A stretch of 48,798 nucleotides of DNA from Nocardia alni (GTDB taxonomy: Bacteria > Actinomycetota > Actinomycetes > Mycobacteriales > Mycobacteriaceae): contig NZ_JAGPOX010000068.1 in NCBI RefSeq assembly GCF_019038435.1, positions 1-48,798 of the forward strand, read 5' to 3'. Every line of letters begins with the position of its first letter. Position 1 is the first letter of the stretch. The notes below the pieces were generated by a model. That model was not told where the DNA came from. It saw nothing but the letters and a program-made list of their open reading frames with translations, and searched no databases. Position numbers and translations under genes: made by a program. Positions 1 to 8,713 of the stretch are shown here, one piece after another.

Positions 1-51
1 GGTCGGGTACCGCTGCGTAGGCGACGAAGGAGCAAGCAGCGGTGCCCGACC
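1..51. terminator. GC-rich hairpin at left window edge
   Basis: Bases 1-16 and 36-51 form an inverted repeat (GGTCGGGTACCGCTGC against GCAGCGGTGCCCGACC) with 15 of 16 pairs and a 19-base loop. It lies about 90 bases upstream of the arabinofuranosyltransferase gene. It could be the terminator of a gene outside the window or a dispersed palindromic repeat; the window edge prevents a decision. Confidence 0.4.
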
Positions 52-139
52 GACGCGCCCCCAGGGCGCCGAAAACCCGCCGCAGCGAAGCGGAGGCCAA
101 AAACACAGCGGGTCCGGGCAACCGTCGTGAGAGTTTCCG

Positions 140-1495
140 GTGTACCGTGCCCCAGTGTTCCTTCGTCAGCTCGAGCCACGCACCGCTCGCACGAACTCCG
201 AGGTTCTGAACTTCGCGCTCTGGCCGTTCGCGGTCATGACAGCGATCCATCAGATCTTCGTCATGGGGACGAATTTCAACGTCACCGACGATTTCGCGCC
301 GGTGTACAAGGCGTCGCTCGCATTCCTCCACGGGCACGCGATCTACAACGACAACGTCAACCTCACCGACCCGCACTACCTGTACCCTCCGGGTGGCACG
401 CTGGTCATCGCGCCGCTGGCGTTCATCGACCCGATGCATTCGAAGTGGTGCTTCGTCGCGCTCAACGCCGTCGCGATCATCATCGCCTGGTACCTGATGC
501 TGAAGCTGTTCAAGCTGAGCGTCAAGCACTGGGCCGCGCCGCTGACCCTGCTGCTGATGTTCGCCTCCGAAACGGTCATCAACACATTGGCTTTCGGCAA
601 TGTGAACGGGTGCGTGCTGCTGGCCGAGGTTCTGTTCATCGTGCTGCTGATCAAGCGCAAGGATCTGTGGGCGGGCGCGATCATGGGGTTGACGCTCACG
701 GTCAAGCCGACCCTCGCGCCGATGTTGCTGATTCCGCTGCTGCGACGGCAGTGGAAGGTGTTCATTCCCGCGGTGGGCGTACCGGTCGTGCTGACGGCGC
801 TCGCTCTGCCGTTGATCAAGGATCCGATGGACTATCTGCGTCGGACTCTGCCGTACTCGATTCAGGCCCGGGACTACTTCAACAGTTCGATCCCGGGTAC
901 GGCCGCCTATTGGGGGCTGCCCTCGCCGCTGGTGTGGGCCATCCGAATCGCCATGGGCGTGCTGGTGGCGGTCTCGATCTGGCTGCTGTACCGGTACTAC
1001 CGCAACGACGAGGTGTTCTTCATCTGCACCAGCACCGGTGTGCTGCTGGTGGGCGAATACCTGATCAGCGGGCTGGGCCAGCAGTACTACTCGATGACGC
1101 TGTTCCCGTTCCTGATGACGATCGCGCTGCGCAATTCGGTGCTGCGCAACTGGCCCGCGTGGCTGGCGATCTTCGGGTTCACCACCTACGACAAGTGGCT
1201 GCTCGACCATTGGCAGAGCCTCGGGCGGGACCTGGAATACCTGCGCATCACCTTCGGGTGGGGTCTGCTGCTGATCGTGACGTTCTGCGTGCTCGGTGAC
1301 CGGTATCTGGCCGCGCGTCGCGACGGTCGGCTCGGCACCGGGATCGATCCGCTGTTCCTGCTGCCCGAACGGGGCGCCGCGCCCCTGCCGGAGGTCACGG
1401 ACCCTGTTCCCGGCACGGTGGACGAGCGGGAATCGCTCGAGGAAGACGATGATCTGTCCGCCGTCGCCGAACCGGAGCGCAGCGTGGCGCGATAA
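140..1495 (+). CDS. aftC: alpha-(1->3)-arabinofuranosyltransferase, AftC-like (GT87, GT-C fold)
   Basis: This is a polytopic membrane protein of 451 residues with about ten hydrophobic segments. An acidic TDDF motif in the first external loop (about residue 50) and a DPHYLYPPGG stretch (about 76-86) fit GT-C/GT87 mannosyl- and arabinosyltransferases. In the family AftC adds alpha-1,3 branches to the arabinan of arabinogalactan and lipoarabinomannan at the outer face of the plasma membrane, using decaprenyl-phospho-arabinose. The C-terminal 60 residues are polar and acidic and probably cytoplasmic. The GTG at 140 gives the full length. Placement two genes upstream of msrB matches the aftC-msrB order of mycobacteria, which supports the assignment. 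A generic DUF2029 mannosyltransferase is the alternative. Confidence 0.8.
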   Translation: MYRAPVFLRQLEPRTARTNSEVLNFALWPFAVMTAIHQIFVMGTNFNVTDDFAPVYKASLAFLHGHAIYNDNVNLTDPHYLYPPGGTLVIAPLAFIDPMHSKWCFVALNAVAIIIAWYLMLKLFKLSVKHWAAPLTLLLMFASETVINTLAFGNVNGCVLLAEVLFIVLLIKRKDLWAGAIMGLTLTVKPTLAPMLLIPLLRRQWKVFIPAVGVPVVLTALALPLIKDPMDYLRRTLPYSIQARDYFNSSIPGTAAYWGLPSPLVWAIRIAMGVLVAVSIWLLYRYYRNDEVFFICTSTGVLLVGEYLISGLGQQYYSMTLFPFLMTIALRNSVLRNWPAWLAIFGFTTYDKWLLDHWQSLGRDLEYLRITFGWGLLLIVTFCVLGDRYLAARRDGRLGTGIDPLFLLPERGAAPLPEVTDPVPGTVDERESLEEDDDLSAVAEPERSVAR

Positions 1496-1613
1496 CGGGC
1501 CAACGGTTACCGCTGTGCTAATAACATTGATCGCAATTGCCTTGATTACAACCTGCCGAGTGGCAGTGTCCGATTCGCACTAATGTGACCGGGACTATTC
1601 ACACCTGATTCAC

Positions 1614-1865
1614 ATGGAGCGGCAGTTGTTTTCGAAAGTTGTTGCGGTAGGCGCGGTCTCCCTCGGATTGGTGCTGGGCCTTTCCGGGGTCGGCACGGCC
1701 GATCCGATTCAGCCCGGGCCCACCTCGAAGGGTCCGTTCACTCAGACCGGCGAGCCGACCGGTAAGTCTGCCTGCCAGGCCGCGTCCATCGCGACCGGCA
1801 AATACAGCGGGTGCTTCGAGTACCCGGCGGGGAGCGGGAAGTGGTATTTCACGCCCTCCAGCTAG
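1614..1865 (+). CDS. small secreted protein, unknown function
   Basis: This 83-residue protein has an N-terminal signal peptide: a basic start, a hydrophobic run at about residues 8-25 and a probable cleavage after GTADP-type residues near 28-30. The mature part is about 55 residues, rich in Gly, Pro and Ser, with two cysteines (in KSACQAA and SGCFEYP) that could form one disulfide. The stop follows a YFTPSS tail. No strong ribosome site precedes the ATG at 1614. A TTG at 1626 with GGAG in front of it is an alternative start. I do not recognise a family; small exported actinobacterial proteins of this type are common. Confidence 0.6.
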   Translation: MERQLFSKVVAVGAVSLGLVLGLSGVGTADPIQPGPTSKGPFTQTGEPTGKSACQAASIATGKYSGCFEYPAGSGKWYFTPSS

Positions 1866-1998
1866 ACAGCGCGTAGTGATGACGATCGCCCGGGTCGGTG
1901 GGTGAAGGACCGTCCGGGGCGGTCGCCGTCGTAGGTGTCACAGTCTCGTCATTCCGCCGCGGCGGCGTACGCAGGTAGTCCTCACTAGAATCGATCTC

Positions 1999-2442
1999 AT
2001 GAGTTCCGACGCCGATACCTCGCTTCCCACCCCCGCGATCGTGCTGACCCCGCAGCAGTGGCGGTCAAAGCTCACCCCGCAGGAGTACGCGGTGCTGCGC
2101 GAGGCGGGCACCGAGCGCGCCTTCACCGGCGAATACACCGATACGGAGACGTCCGGGGTGTACGAATGCCGGGCCTGCGGCGCCGAACTGTTCCGCAGCA
2201 CCGAGAAGTTCCATTCCCACTGCGGCTGGCCGTCGTTCTTCGACCCCGCCGACTCCGACGCGGTCCTGCTGCGCACCGACGACTCCCTGGGCGCGCGGCG
2301 CATCGAGGTACTGTGCGCCAATTGCCACAGCCACCTGGGCCATGTCTTCGAGGGCGAGGGCTACCCGACCCCCACCGACAAGCGGTACTGCATCAACTCC
2401 ATCTCGCTGCGTTTGCAGCCGAAGGACGGTCCTACCAGCTGA
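1999..2442 (+). CDS. msrB: peptide-methionine (R)-S-oxide reductase MsrB
   Basis: This 147-residue protein has the complete MsrB pattern: two zinc-binding CxxC pairs (CRACG near residue 57 and CANCHSHLGH near 107), the HCGWPSFF box, and the catalytic Cys in RYCINS near the C-terminus. It reduces methionine-R-sulfoxide in proteins in the cytoplasm with electrons from thioredoxin. Its length is normal for the family. The last 38 bases of the gene belong to a 40-base repeat that recurs at 47116, so the 3' end is probably the integration site of the island. The reading frame and the final codons remain intact, as expected when an integrating element restores the target gene. Confidence 0.95.
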   Translation: MSSDADTSLPTPAIVLTPQQWRSKLTPQEYAVLREAGTERAFTGEYTDTETSGVYECRACGAELFRSTEKFHSHCGWPSFFDPADSDAVLLRTDDSLGARRIEVLCANCHSHLGHVFEGEGYPTPTDKRYCINSISLRLQPKDGPTS

Positions 2443-2444
2443 GA
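2405..2444 (+). repeat. left attachment-like direct repeat (attL candidate)
   Basis: This covers the last codons and the stop of msrB plus GA. It matches 47116-47155 in 38 of 40 positions. The first 23 bases are identical, mismatches fall at 2428 and 2430, and the last 14 bases are identical. Similarity stops abruptly on both sides. Confidence 0.8.
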
Positions 2445-2484
2445 TACCCGCTGCCAGCCGCTCACGGACGCCGAGTGAACGTTT

Positions 2485-2640
2485 TCACCGAGCGTCCGCG
2501 AGGTCGACCACCGGGCGGTCCGGGAGCACATACGCCTGCGTGGTGATAGCAGAGTTCTCCTCGTGGCCCAGGATCAGCCGTGCCGCCGGAATACCGTGCG
2601 ACGCCAACACCTGCGCCGACCTTCGCGGCCGGAATTCCCA
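2485..2640 (-). pseudogene. C-terminal remnant of a tyrosine recombinase/phage-type integrase
   Basis: About 50 residues in frame ending at 2485 read as the end of a tyrosine recombinase: an RRSAQVLASHGIP helix, the LGHE box (catalytic His) and ITTQAYV with the likely nucleophilic Tyr. The frame upstream does not continue as an integrase and instead runs antisense-like through the neighbouring permease remnant, so most of the gene is lost. Its position 40 bases inside the left attachment repeat is where an integrase is usually found. The identification rests on a short stretch and is therefore moderate. Confidence 0.6.
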
Positions 2641-2702
2641 GCCGTCACCATCACCGCCAGGATCCGCTTCAACGATTCCGACAGCTGGATCCCACGACCT
2701 CT

Positions 2703-3556
2703 TCAGCGCGGAGCGACCGCCGCGGGCTCGCGTGCGGAGTTCCGGCGGCGGCGCAGCGCCGCCCGGACGACCGGCGCGCGATCGGCGGCTATGGCACCGA
2801 TCAGCACAGCGCCGCTGACGATCTGGCTCCAGTAGCTCTGCACGCCCGACAGCGCGAGCCCGTTCTGCAGCACGGCGAGGAACAGCGCTCCCACGATCGT
2901 GCCGGTCACCGAGCCCACTCCCCCGCGGAAGCTGGTGCCGCCGAGCAGCACTGCGGTCGCCGCGTCCAGGGCCAGCGTCGCTCCCACGGTCGGACTCGCG
3001 GACTGGATGCGGCCGACCTGCACCACGGAGGCCACGCCCACGAAGACCGCGGCGATCACGTACACCAGCACGACCGTGCGGGTCGTGTTGATCCCCGCCA
3101 GCCGCGCGGCGTCGGGGTTGCCGCCGGTGGCGTACACGTCCCGGCCGAAGTACGTCCAGCGCAACACGAACGCGGCCAGCAGATACGCGGCGAGCATCAG
3201 CCAGATCGGCACCGGAATCAGCCACGTGCCGGTGCCCAGCGACGCGAGGAACGGTGAGGCGATCTGCCGCGTGGCGCCGCCGGACCACACGTTGACCACA
3301 CCCTGGAACACCGCCGACGAGCCCAGGGTGACCACGAGGAACGACAGCTTCGCCCGGCCGATCAGCAGCCCGTTGACCAGCCCGCCGATCACGATGGTCA
3401 GCACCACGGCGGCGCCGGACGTGAGCCCGGCGTCTCAGCCGCTTTGTCATGGCGGCGGCGCGAGGCGGTGAGCGGCGTTGCTTCAACGGAAATCCGGTCG
3501 CCGCCGAAGAGTGACGGCCCCGAGTGGGGAGTTTCGGCCGGTGCGGTGTCAGACAT
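2703..3556 (-). pseudogene. broken RbsC-type ABC sugar transporter permease
   Basis: From about 3430 down to 2703 the frame encodes the C-terminal two thirds of a ribose/sugar-type ABC permease: GLVNGLLIGRAKL, the ATGGNPDAARLAGI loop that contacts the ATPase, and the terminal helices with LLGGTSFRGGVGS. A separate frame starting at the ATG at 3556 encodes a plausible permease N-terminus (MSDTAPAETP...) that breaks off near 3430 in another frame. The first membrane segments are missing, so an internal deletion with a frameshift is likely. No ATPase or binding protein gene is nearby. The gene is almost surely non-functional. Confidence 0.65.
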
Positions 3557-3640
3557 GATCGTAAACGTCGTCTGGTAATGGGTTGCCGTTGCCGTATCGC
3601 AGGAGTTGTCTGGGCGGTGGTGTTCGTGGCCGGATGCTGA

Positions 3641-4921
3641 TCAGGCGATCGTGGGTTCATCGCCGGCGGGGGCTGTGGTGGTGTGATTCGAGGTGTCGAA
3701 GGTTTGCGCGATGAGGGCTGCGCGGAGTTGCCATTGGCCGTCGGCGCGGGTCGGGTCGGCGCCAGTGAGTGCGGTGATGCGTTTGAGGCGATAGTCGAGG
3801 GTGTTGGGGTGGATGTACAGGCGGTGCGCGACTTCCTGGCGGTTGCCGTTCAGCAGCAGGTAGAGGCGCAGTGTATCCAGCAGTGCGGGTTGGTCGGCGA
3901 GTGGAATCAGCTTGGCGGCGAGGATGTCTCGGGCCGGTCCCGGACGGGTGACCTGGTGCTCGGCGGAGAGTTCGCCGAATCGGTAGAGCCGGGTGACTGT
4001 TCGGTCGGACCGGGTTCCGTGTAGCCGGCTTGCGAGATCGAGCATCTCGTGCAGTGTCTTCGTGCTGGCCTTGATTGCGTCGGCGTCGGCGACACCGTGG
4101 ACGGCGACGACCGGAACCTGCGCAGCCTCGGCGAGTGTTTTGATGAGCGGTGCCAGCGCGTTCGGTGTCATGGTGTCCGACGGGATGAGAATTGTCCCAC
4201 CGCGGCTGCTCAGCAGCGAGAGCGCATCGCCGCGGGTGTGGTGGGTCAGTGCGGATTGGGCGCGCCGGATTTTGCGGCGCCCTGCCACGCTGCGGTCGAG
4301 GCCGTCGATGTGTTCTGCGGGGTGCGGCGCCAGAGAAATCGCCAGCACGTGATAGGACTCCGCGATCGTCGTACCTGCCGCGCGTGCCATCGCGCTGGTG
4401 GCCCGGTCCTCGAGCAGCGCGGTGGTGAGTGTCTGCCTCACGGCGTGATGCTCGGTGACGGAACGGTATTCGCGCAGGTACGCCATTGTGACCGTGGTGT
4501 TCATCAGATCGAGTAGCGCGATGGTGCGGGTGCCGAGGTCGACGCAGTCGGCGACCGTGGTCACTGTGGCTTGGCTGGTCACGAGCGCGTGAGCCATCTT
4601 CGACCCCTCGTGCAGGGCGTGCAGGATCACGTCTACCGGGATACCCGCGCGCGCCCAGCGCCCGGCGGCGGCTTCCAGTTGCGCTACCTCGTGTTCGGCG
4701 GGTGTACCACGCCCGTCCAGGATCGCGGTCGCGATTGTGAGGCAGTTGACAGTCACGGCCGTGACGTCGCCGCGCAGGGTGTCGTCGGGCATGGTCAAGC
4801 AGTTTGCGACAGTCTGCTTGAAGTGCTGCACCATTTCTCGGGCCAAGGCTGTGCGGTCACGGAAGGACGTGGCAGCCGGCCCGGTATCAGCAGCGGTATC
4901 GAAAGCCTTTTTCGTCTGCAT
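3641..4921 (-). CDS. PucR/CdaR-type transcriptional regulator with RsbRD-like N-terminus
   Basis: This 426-residue regulator has an N-terminal helical RsbRD-like domain (about residues 25-160, with HEVAQLEAAAGRWARAGIPVDVIL), a middle GGDEF-like/CdaR region and a C-terminal PucR helix-turn-helix at about 350-405 (LLLNGNRQEVAHRLYIHPNTLDYRLKRI). Such proteins are usually activators of catabolic genes responding to small ligands. An AGAGGAGT ribosome site precedes the ATG at 4921. An inverted repeat at 5023-5044 lies about 100 bases upstream of the start. No obvious target operon remains next to it, except the broken permease on the same strand, which it may once have controlled. Confidence 0.8.
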   Translation of the reverse strand: MQTKKAFDTAADTGPAATSFRDRTALAREMVQHFKQTVANCLTMPDDTLRGDVTAVTVNCLTIATAILDGRGTPAEHEVAQLEAAAGRWARAGIPVDVILHALHEGSKMAHALVTSQATVTTVADCVDLGTRTIALLDLMNTTVTMAYLREYRSVTEHHAVRQTLTTALLEDRATSAMARAAGTTIAESYHVLAISLAPHPAEHIDGLDRSVAGRRKIRRAQSALTHHTRGDALSLLSSRGGTILIPSDTMTPNALAPLIKTLAEAAQVPVVAVHGVADADAIKASTKTLHEMLDLASRLHGTRSDRTVTRLYRFGELSAEHQVTRPGPARDILAAKLIPLADQPALLDTLRLYLLLNGNRQEVAHRLYIHPNTLDYRLKRITALTGADPTRADGQWQLRAALIAQTFDTSNHTTTAPAGDEPTIA

Positions 4922-5022
4922 CGTGCACTCCTCTCACCGTCGAGACCGCGATGATGCCGGGCTCGATCGGCAGTACTTCTCAACGTGAAGGTGCGGACTG
5001 ATTGTCGAAAGACCGCATCGTG

Positions 5023-5044
5023 AACCGGAGTAAAAAGTCCGGTT
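5023..5044. promoter_or_regulatory. operator-like inverted repeat AACCGGA-N8-TCCGGTT (copy 1)
   Basis: There are perfect 7-base arms with an 8-base spacer. It lies between the PucR-type and TetR genes. The same architecture occurs again at 6132-6153, which suggests one regulator binds both, most simply the TetR protein encoded between them. Confidence 0.5.
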
Positions 5045-5188
5045 GGGATCGACCAGTTTTCCTTACATCTTGGTGACGGTCAAGGCTTGTGCGAGTCGGG
5101 TTATCTAGGCGGGCAGCGGTTTCCGAACGATGCAACCCGGTTCGAGGGCGGGTGCCGGAGTCGGCGGCCTGCGCTGGGCGGCGGGCTG

Positions 5189-5731
5189 TCAGCGCAGCCC
5201 GGAAAGCAGGAGTTGCCAGGAATTCTCCGCGACCCGGCGTCGGCGGCGTTCGGGAGTTTTGGTGAGCAGGCCCCCGATCAGGGCCAACGCCAGCATCAAA
5301 CGGTCCGCGGTGATATCGGAACCGAGACTGCCGTGGTCGCCGGTAGCGAGTTTGTCGGCGACCAGAGTGTGCATTCGTGCGTGGGATGCGGCCACATCCT
5401 CGCTGTCCGGGGCCAGGGTGGCCACGAGCCCGGCGCATCCGACGAGCTGGTCGAGGATTCTGGCCAGCAGAACATCCAAGGTGCATTCGGGTTCGGCGAC
5501 GAGCGCCTCGAGGTGCTCGAGATCCTGCTCCAGCAGGGATCTGGTCAAGGCCGCGCGCCCGGAGAAATGCCGGTAGAACACCCCTGGGCTGACGTCCGCC
5601 GCTTCCCAAATGCGCGCCAGTGGTACGTGCGGGCCGCTGTGGGCGAAGACCTCCCGCGCGGCCCGTATCAGGGCCGCCCGATTCTCCGCCGCGGCGGCCG
5701 GACCGCGATTGACGCGTGAGGGCGCTTTCAC
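5189..5731 (-). CDS. TetR/AcrR family transcriptional regulator
   Basis: The protein is about 180 residues from the GTG at 5731; an ATG at 5776 would add 15 residues. The N-terminal DNA-binding domain is clear: AALIRAAREVFAHSG, then the helix-turn-helix VPLARIWEAADVSPGVFYRHFSGRAALTRSLLEQ. The C-terminal ligand and dimer domain is divergent and gives no ligand clue. It lies between two copies of the AACCGGA-N8-TCCGGTT palindrome (5023 and 6130), which fits a self- or neighbour-controlling repressor. The divergent region to its right contains only a decayed gene, so the natural target may be lost. Confidence 0.8.
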   Translation of the reverse strand: MKAPSRVNRGPAAAAENRAALIRAAREVFAHSGPHVPLARIWEAADVSPGVFYRHFSGRAALTRSLLEQDLEHLEALVAEPECTLDVLLARILDQLVGCAGLVATLAPDSEDVAASHARMHTLVADKLATGDHGSLGSDITADRLMLALALIGGLLTKTPERRRRRVAENSWQLLLSGLR

Positions 5732-5848
5732 GCCCCCACCATACAATCGGCAGATTTCGGGCCGGTCGACTCGCATGGGAGCGGCACACCTCAGCTCGAT
5801 GGTGTGCTGCGAGGATGCCGGTCGGGTGCAACATCGCGCCTCGCAAGC

Positions 5849-6089
5849 TCAGGCGAACGTGCAGCCCGCGACCGGTTTGTCGGCCAGCCGGTCCACCGCA
5901 CATCGATCACCTCGACCGGCGGTACCCCGGCCGATCACGATCGTCGGGCGCGGGCCCGGCACCCCGCCGCGGGCCGGTTGCCGGGATGTAGGTCCGGTCA
6001 CCACCGCCAGTGATCCATCCTGGCGCAGCAACCAGCCGCGTCGGTCTCTGCTTTCCGCCTCGCGCACCGATCCGGCTCTGTGTGTTCAT
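5849..6089 (-). pseudogene. possible decayed gene preceded by a good ribosome site
   Basis: An ATG at 6089 is preceded by GAGGAGTTGACG and lies 41 bases below the palindrome at 6130-6155, so it looks like a genuine gene start. The frame soon loses coherence, and a neighbouring frame ending at 5849 carries a more protein-like stretch (GSLAVVTGPTSRQPARGG and AVDRLADKPVAGCTF). I cannot name the family. A start and promoter with a degraded body is the simplest reading. Confidence 0.25.
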
Positions 6090-6129
6090 CGTCAACTCCT
6101 CATAGAGTCACGTCCGCCGTGGCAGGCCG

Positions 6130-6155
6130 GTAACCGGAGGGAAATATCCGGTTAC
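6130..6155. promoter_or_regulatory. operator-like inverted repeat GTAACCGGA-N8-TCCGGTTAC (copy 2)
   Basis: There are perfect 9-base arms with an 8-base spacer. The core is identical in arms and spacing to the site at 5023-5044. It sits directly upstream of the decayed gene start at 6089. Confidence 0.5.
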
Positions 6156-6738
6156 TGGAGGGAGTGTTCCTCACCTCAGGTCACCGGTCAAGCGTTCGAA
6201 CATTCTGCGTGGTGCCGATGGCTCGACTTCAGGTGCGAGACAAGATCGACGCGCCGCACCCCGGTCGGACTGCGGGCACTTCGCCGGTCTGGGAAGGAAA
6301 ATCGTCGTCTCGAACCCCTCGACCGGCGCACTTATCCAGAGTTGCCACGATCAAATCCCTGGGTGGTCGACGGTTCGGTCGCTGAGGCACGGGAGTCACA
6401 TTCGCCCGTTCTCGGATTGGCGCAACGGATCTCGGCATCGACCACTCGCACGATCAGGCGACCGGGAGCCTCTGCTCCCGGCCGCCTGCCTGGTGGTCAC
6501 GCTGGTGGGCTCGATCGCGCTTGCCGGTGCATTCCGGCATGCAATGGTGTGGTCGGGAGCTGTTGGCATCGGCGGAATCTGAGTTGTGGATGAGCGTGTC
6601 CGAACGCTCGGGCGTGTCCCGCGAACGCGTCATGATGCCGATGTACGCGTGTTTGCCGGGGTTCGAGCGGGCGACCGCGAACCGCCCGGGCCTGGTTTCG
6701 AAGCGCTCTGGACTATCCGGGGTGCGACATCTACATTC
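6156..6738. other. gene-poor stretch
   Basis: About 580 bases without a credible gene on either strand. The open frames here are short, arginine- and proline-rich and lack domain patterns. It is probably eroded coding DNA. Confidence 0.5.
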
Positions 6739-6766
6739 ATAGACACTTTGGCCGCCAAGTGTCTAT
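6739..6766. promoter_or_regulatory. inverted repeat ATAGACACTT-N8-AAGTGTCTAT upstream of GDSL hydrolase
   Basis: There are perfect 10-base arms with an 8-base spacer, about 115 bases before the hydrolase start. The size and AT-rich arms suit a dimeric repressor operator, such as a TetR- or GntR-type site. A related TCTACATTCATAGA sequence overlaps its left arm. Confidence 0.45.
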
Positions 6767-6882
6767 TTTGGTTGGGTAGTCCGAGTGAGCATCGGATCTC
6801 GACAGCGGCCGGCGCGCACTCGAACAGCACGTCCTCCCAGGACCGGACCACGCGAGGACGGCCTAGACGAGAGGTGCGGACA

Positions 6883-8256
6883 ATGGGTTCCGGCAATGTC
6901 ATCGGCGACATGATCGGCGGCCGACGGCGAGCGGTGCGGCGCCGGTCTCGTTGCACGGGAGTGGTTGTGGCCGTGGGCGCGCTGATCGCGGGCGCGGTCG
7001 CGGCCTCGCCGCCTGGCATGGCGGAATCCGGTTCCTGCGGTACGCATTTCGTCGCGAGCTGGCTGGCCAGTCCCACCGATGCGATCTCCCCCGTCGACGC
7101 CTCGGGCGGGCCGATCCCCCTCACTGTGGACGATCAAACCTTCCGCATGGTCATCAGTCCCCATCTGGGCGGGTCCGAGGTGCGAATCCATCTGACCAAC
7201 AGATTCGGGCTCACCCCGGTGACCTTCGGCCAGGTGAACGTCGGCGTTCAGACCGCCGCAGCGGCGGTCCGCGACCCGCAGCCGGTGCGCTTCGGCGGAA
7301 AGACATCGATTACCGTCCCGGCGGGCGGCGATATGATCAGCGATCCGGTTGCCTTGCGGTTCAACGCATTCACGCCACTCGCGGTCAGCATATACGTACC
7401 CGGTTCGGCCGGGCCGCCGACCAAGCATTGGAATGCCAACGCCACCTCCTATTATTCACCACCGCGCAGTGGCGATCTGACCGGCCGGACCGACGGGCGG
7501 GGGTTCGGAGCGACCACTGGTTCCTGGCTGTATCTCTCGGGCCTGGATGTCGCGGCCTCCGGCCCGCAGCGCGCCATCGTGGCGTTCGGCGACTCCATCA
7601 CCGATGGCTTCGTCTCCTCCACCCCGCTCAGTGTCCCGGCCGACCGCGCCGTCGCCGATACCAACGGCCGATACCCCGACCGCCTGCAACACATCCTCGA
7701 CCGCGCCGGTATCCCGATCTCGGTGGTGAACGCCGGAATCGGCAGCAATCGCCTCCTCGCCAGCGGTGAACCGCTCATGCTCGGCCCGAGCGCACTGGAA
7801 CGTTTCGATCACGATGCCCTGAATCAGGCCGGGGTCGCCGGCGTCCTCCTTCAGGAAGGGATCAACGACCTCGGTCTGCTGCCCCGGCCCGACGCCGATC
7901 AGATGATCGCCGGATACCGGCAGCTCATCGCGCGAGCCCACGCTCGCGGTATCAAGATCTGGCTCGGCACCCTGTTGCCCGCCTCGAACGCCATCGTCGA
8001 CGGTCGGGCCCTCGCACCGAACAGCGAAGCGACCAGGCAGCGAATCAACTCATGGATCCGCACCCAGCACGACGCCGACGGCGTGGTGGACTTCGACGCC
8101 GCGCTCCGCGACCCCGCCGACCCCGCCGTATTGCAGGCCGCCGACAGCAGTGTCGATCACCTACATCCCGGACCCCACGGTTATCAGGCCATGGCCGACG
8201 CGGTCGACCCATCGATGCTGACCACGACGACCGAAAACTCCTGTCACCCAAGCTGA
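6883..8256 (+). CDS. secreted SGNH/GDSL-family esterase/lipase
   Basis: This 457-residue protein starts at the ATG at 6883. An N-terminal signal region with a basic stretch (GGRRRAVRRRSR) and a hydrophobic core is followed by PGMAESG, so export is likely. The SGNH blocks are visible: VAFGDSITDGF (nucleophile Ser, about residue 236), GIGSNRLL (Gly), GINDLG (Asn) and DHLHPGPHGY (Asp/His pair near the C-terminus). The N-terminal 200 residues form a beta-rich accessory domain seen in larger actinobacterial GDSL proteins. It probably hydrolyses an ester or acetyl group outside the cell; the substrate is unknown. The open frame extends upstream to 6586 but that part is not protein-like. Confidence 0.85.
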   Translation: MGSGNVIGDMIGGRRRAVRRRSRCTGVVVAVGALIAGAVAASPPGMAESGSCGTHFVASWLASPTDAISPVDASGGPIPLTVDDQTFRMVISPHLGGSEVRIHLTNRFGLTPVTFGQVNVGVQTAAAAVRDPQPVRFGGKTSITVPAGGDMISDPVALRFNAFTPLAVSIYVPGSAGPPTKHWNANATSYYSPPRSGDLTGRTDGRGFGATTGSWLYLSGLDVAASGPQRAIVAFGDSITDGFVSSTPLSVPADRAVADTNGRYPDRLQHILDRAGIPISVVNAGIGSNRLLASGEPLMLGPSALERFDHDALNQAGVAGVLLQEGINDLGLLPRPDADQMIAGYRQLIARAHARGIKIWLGTLLPASNAIVDGRALAPNSEATRQRINSWIRTQHDADGVVDFDAALRDPADPAVLQAADSSVDHLHPGPHGYQAMADAVDPSMLTTTTENSCHPS

Positions 8257-8713
8257 TACAAGCTCCGTCCCGAACCCTCGCTCGGTCGCGCGGTGGAACT
8301 CTGACACGATAAGGCGACTGAGCTGGTTGCCTGCCGTTGCTGAGGAGGGCGCTCGGCGTGGGCTCGTTCACCGGTTGATGGAATAGTTCCCGAAAGACTT
8401 CGTCTGGGAGGCGTCCGGTCGCAGTCCCCGTCAGGAGGGGTGACGGAGTCGTCCATCGCCGGTCCTTAACCGGACCACTGGAGAGGCATTTGCGGCACCC
8501 GTCTTGGCGCGGTCTTTCCACAGTGGGCGACTGCATACCGGGTACTCGCATCATTCGACGATCCTGATGCAGGACGCTTCGCAACGTGATGATTGTGCCG
8601 TCTGTATAGAGGTGTGGCCGTTCCACTCCGATGTAGCTATCAGTCAGCTAACGTCGGCGTGCGGTTTGTTCTGTTCTGATCCTTCGGTGCGACGGGCTGG
8701 AAGGTGGGACGTG
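8257..8713. other. intergenic stretch without recognisable gene
   Basis: About 450 bases between the GDSL hydrolase and the broken DUF1254 gene. Small open frames exist on both strands but show no family pattern. It may be further eroded coding DNA. Confidence 0.45.

Noticed and set aside
2405..2444. tRNA gene at the integration site
   Set aside because: The repeat lies in the msrB coding end and does not fold as a tRNA 3' half; no CCA-type acceptor or T-loop was seen.
2485..3660. A single 391-codon minus-strand protein
   Set aside because: Only its last 50 residues are protein-like (recombinase tail); the rest is out of frame with a permease remnant.
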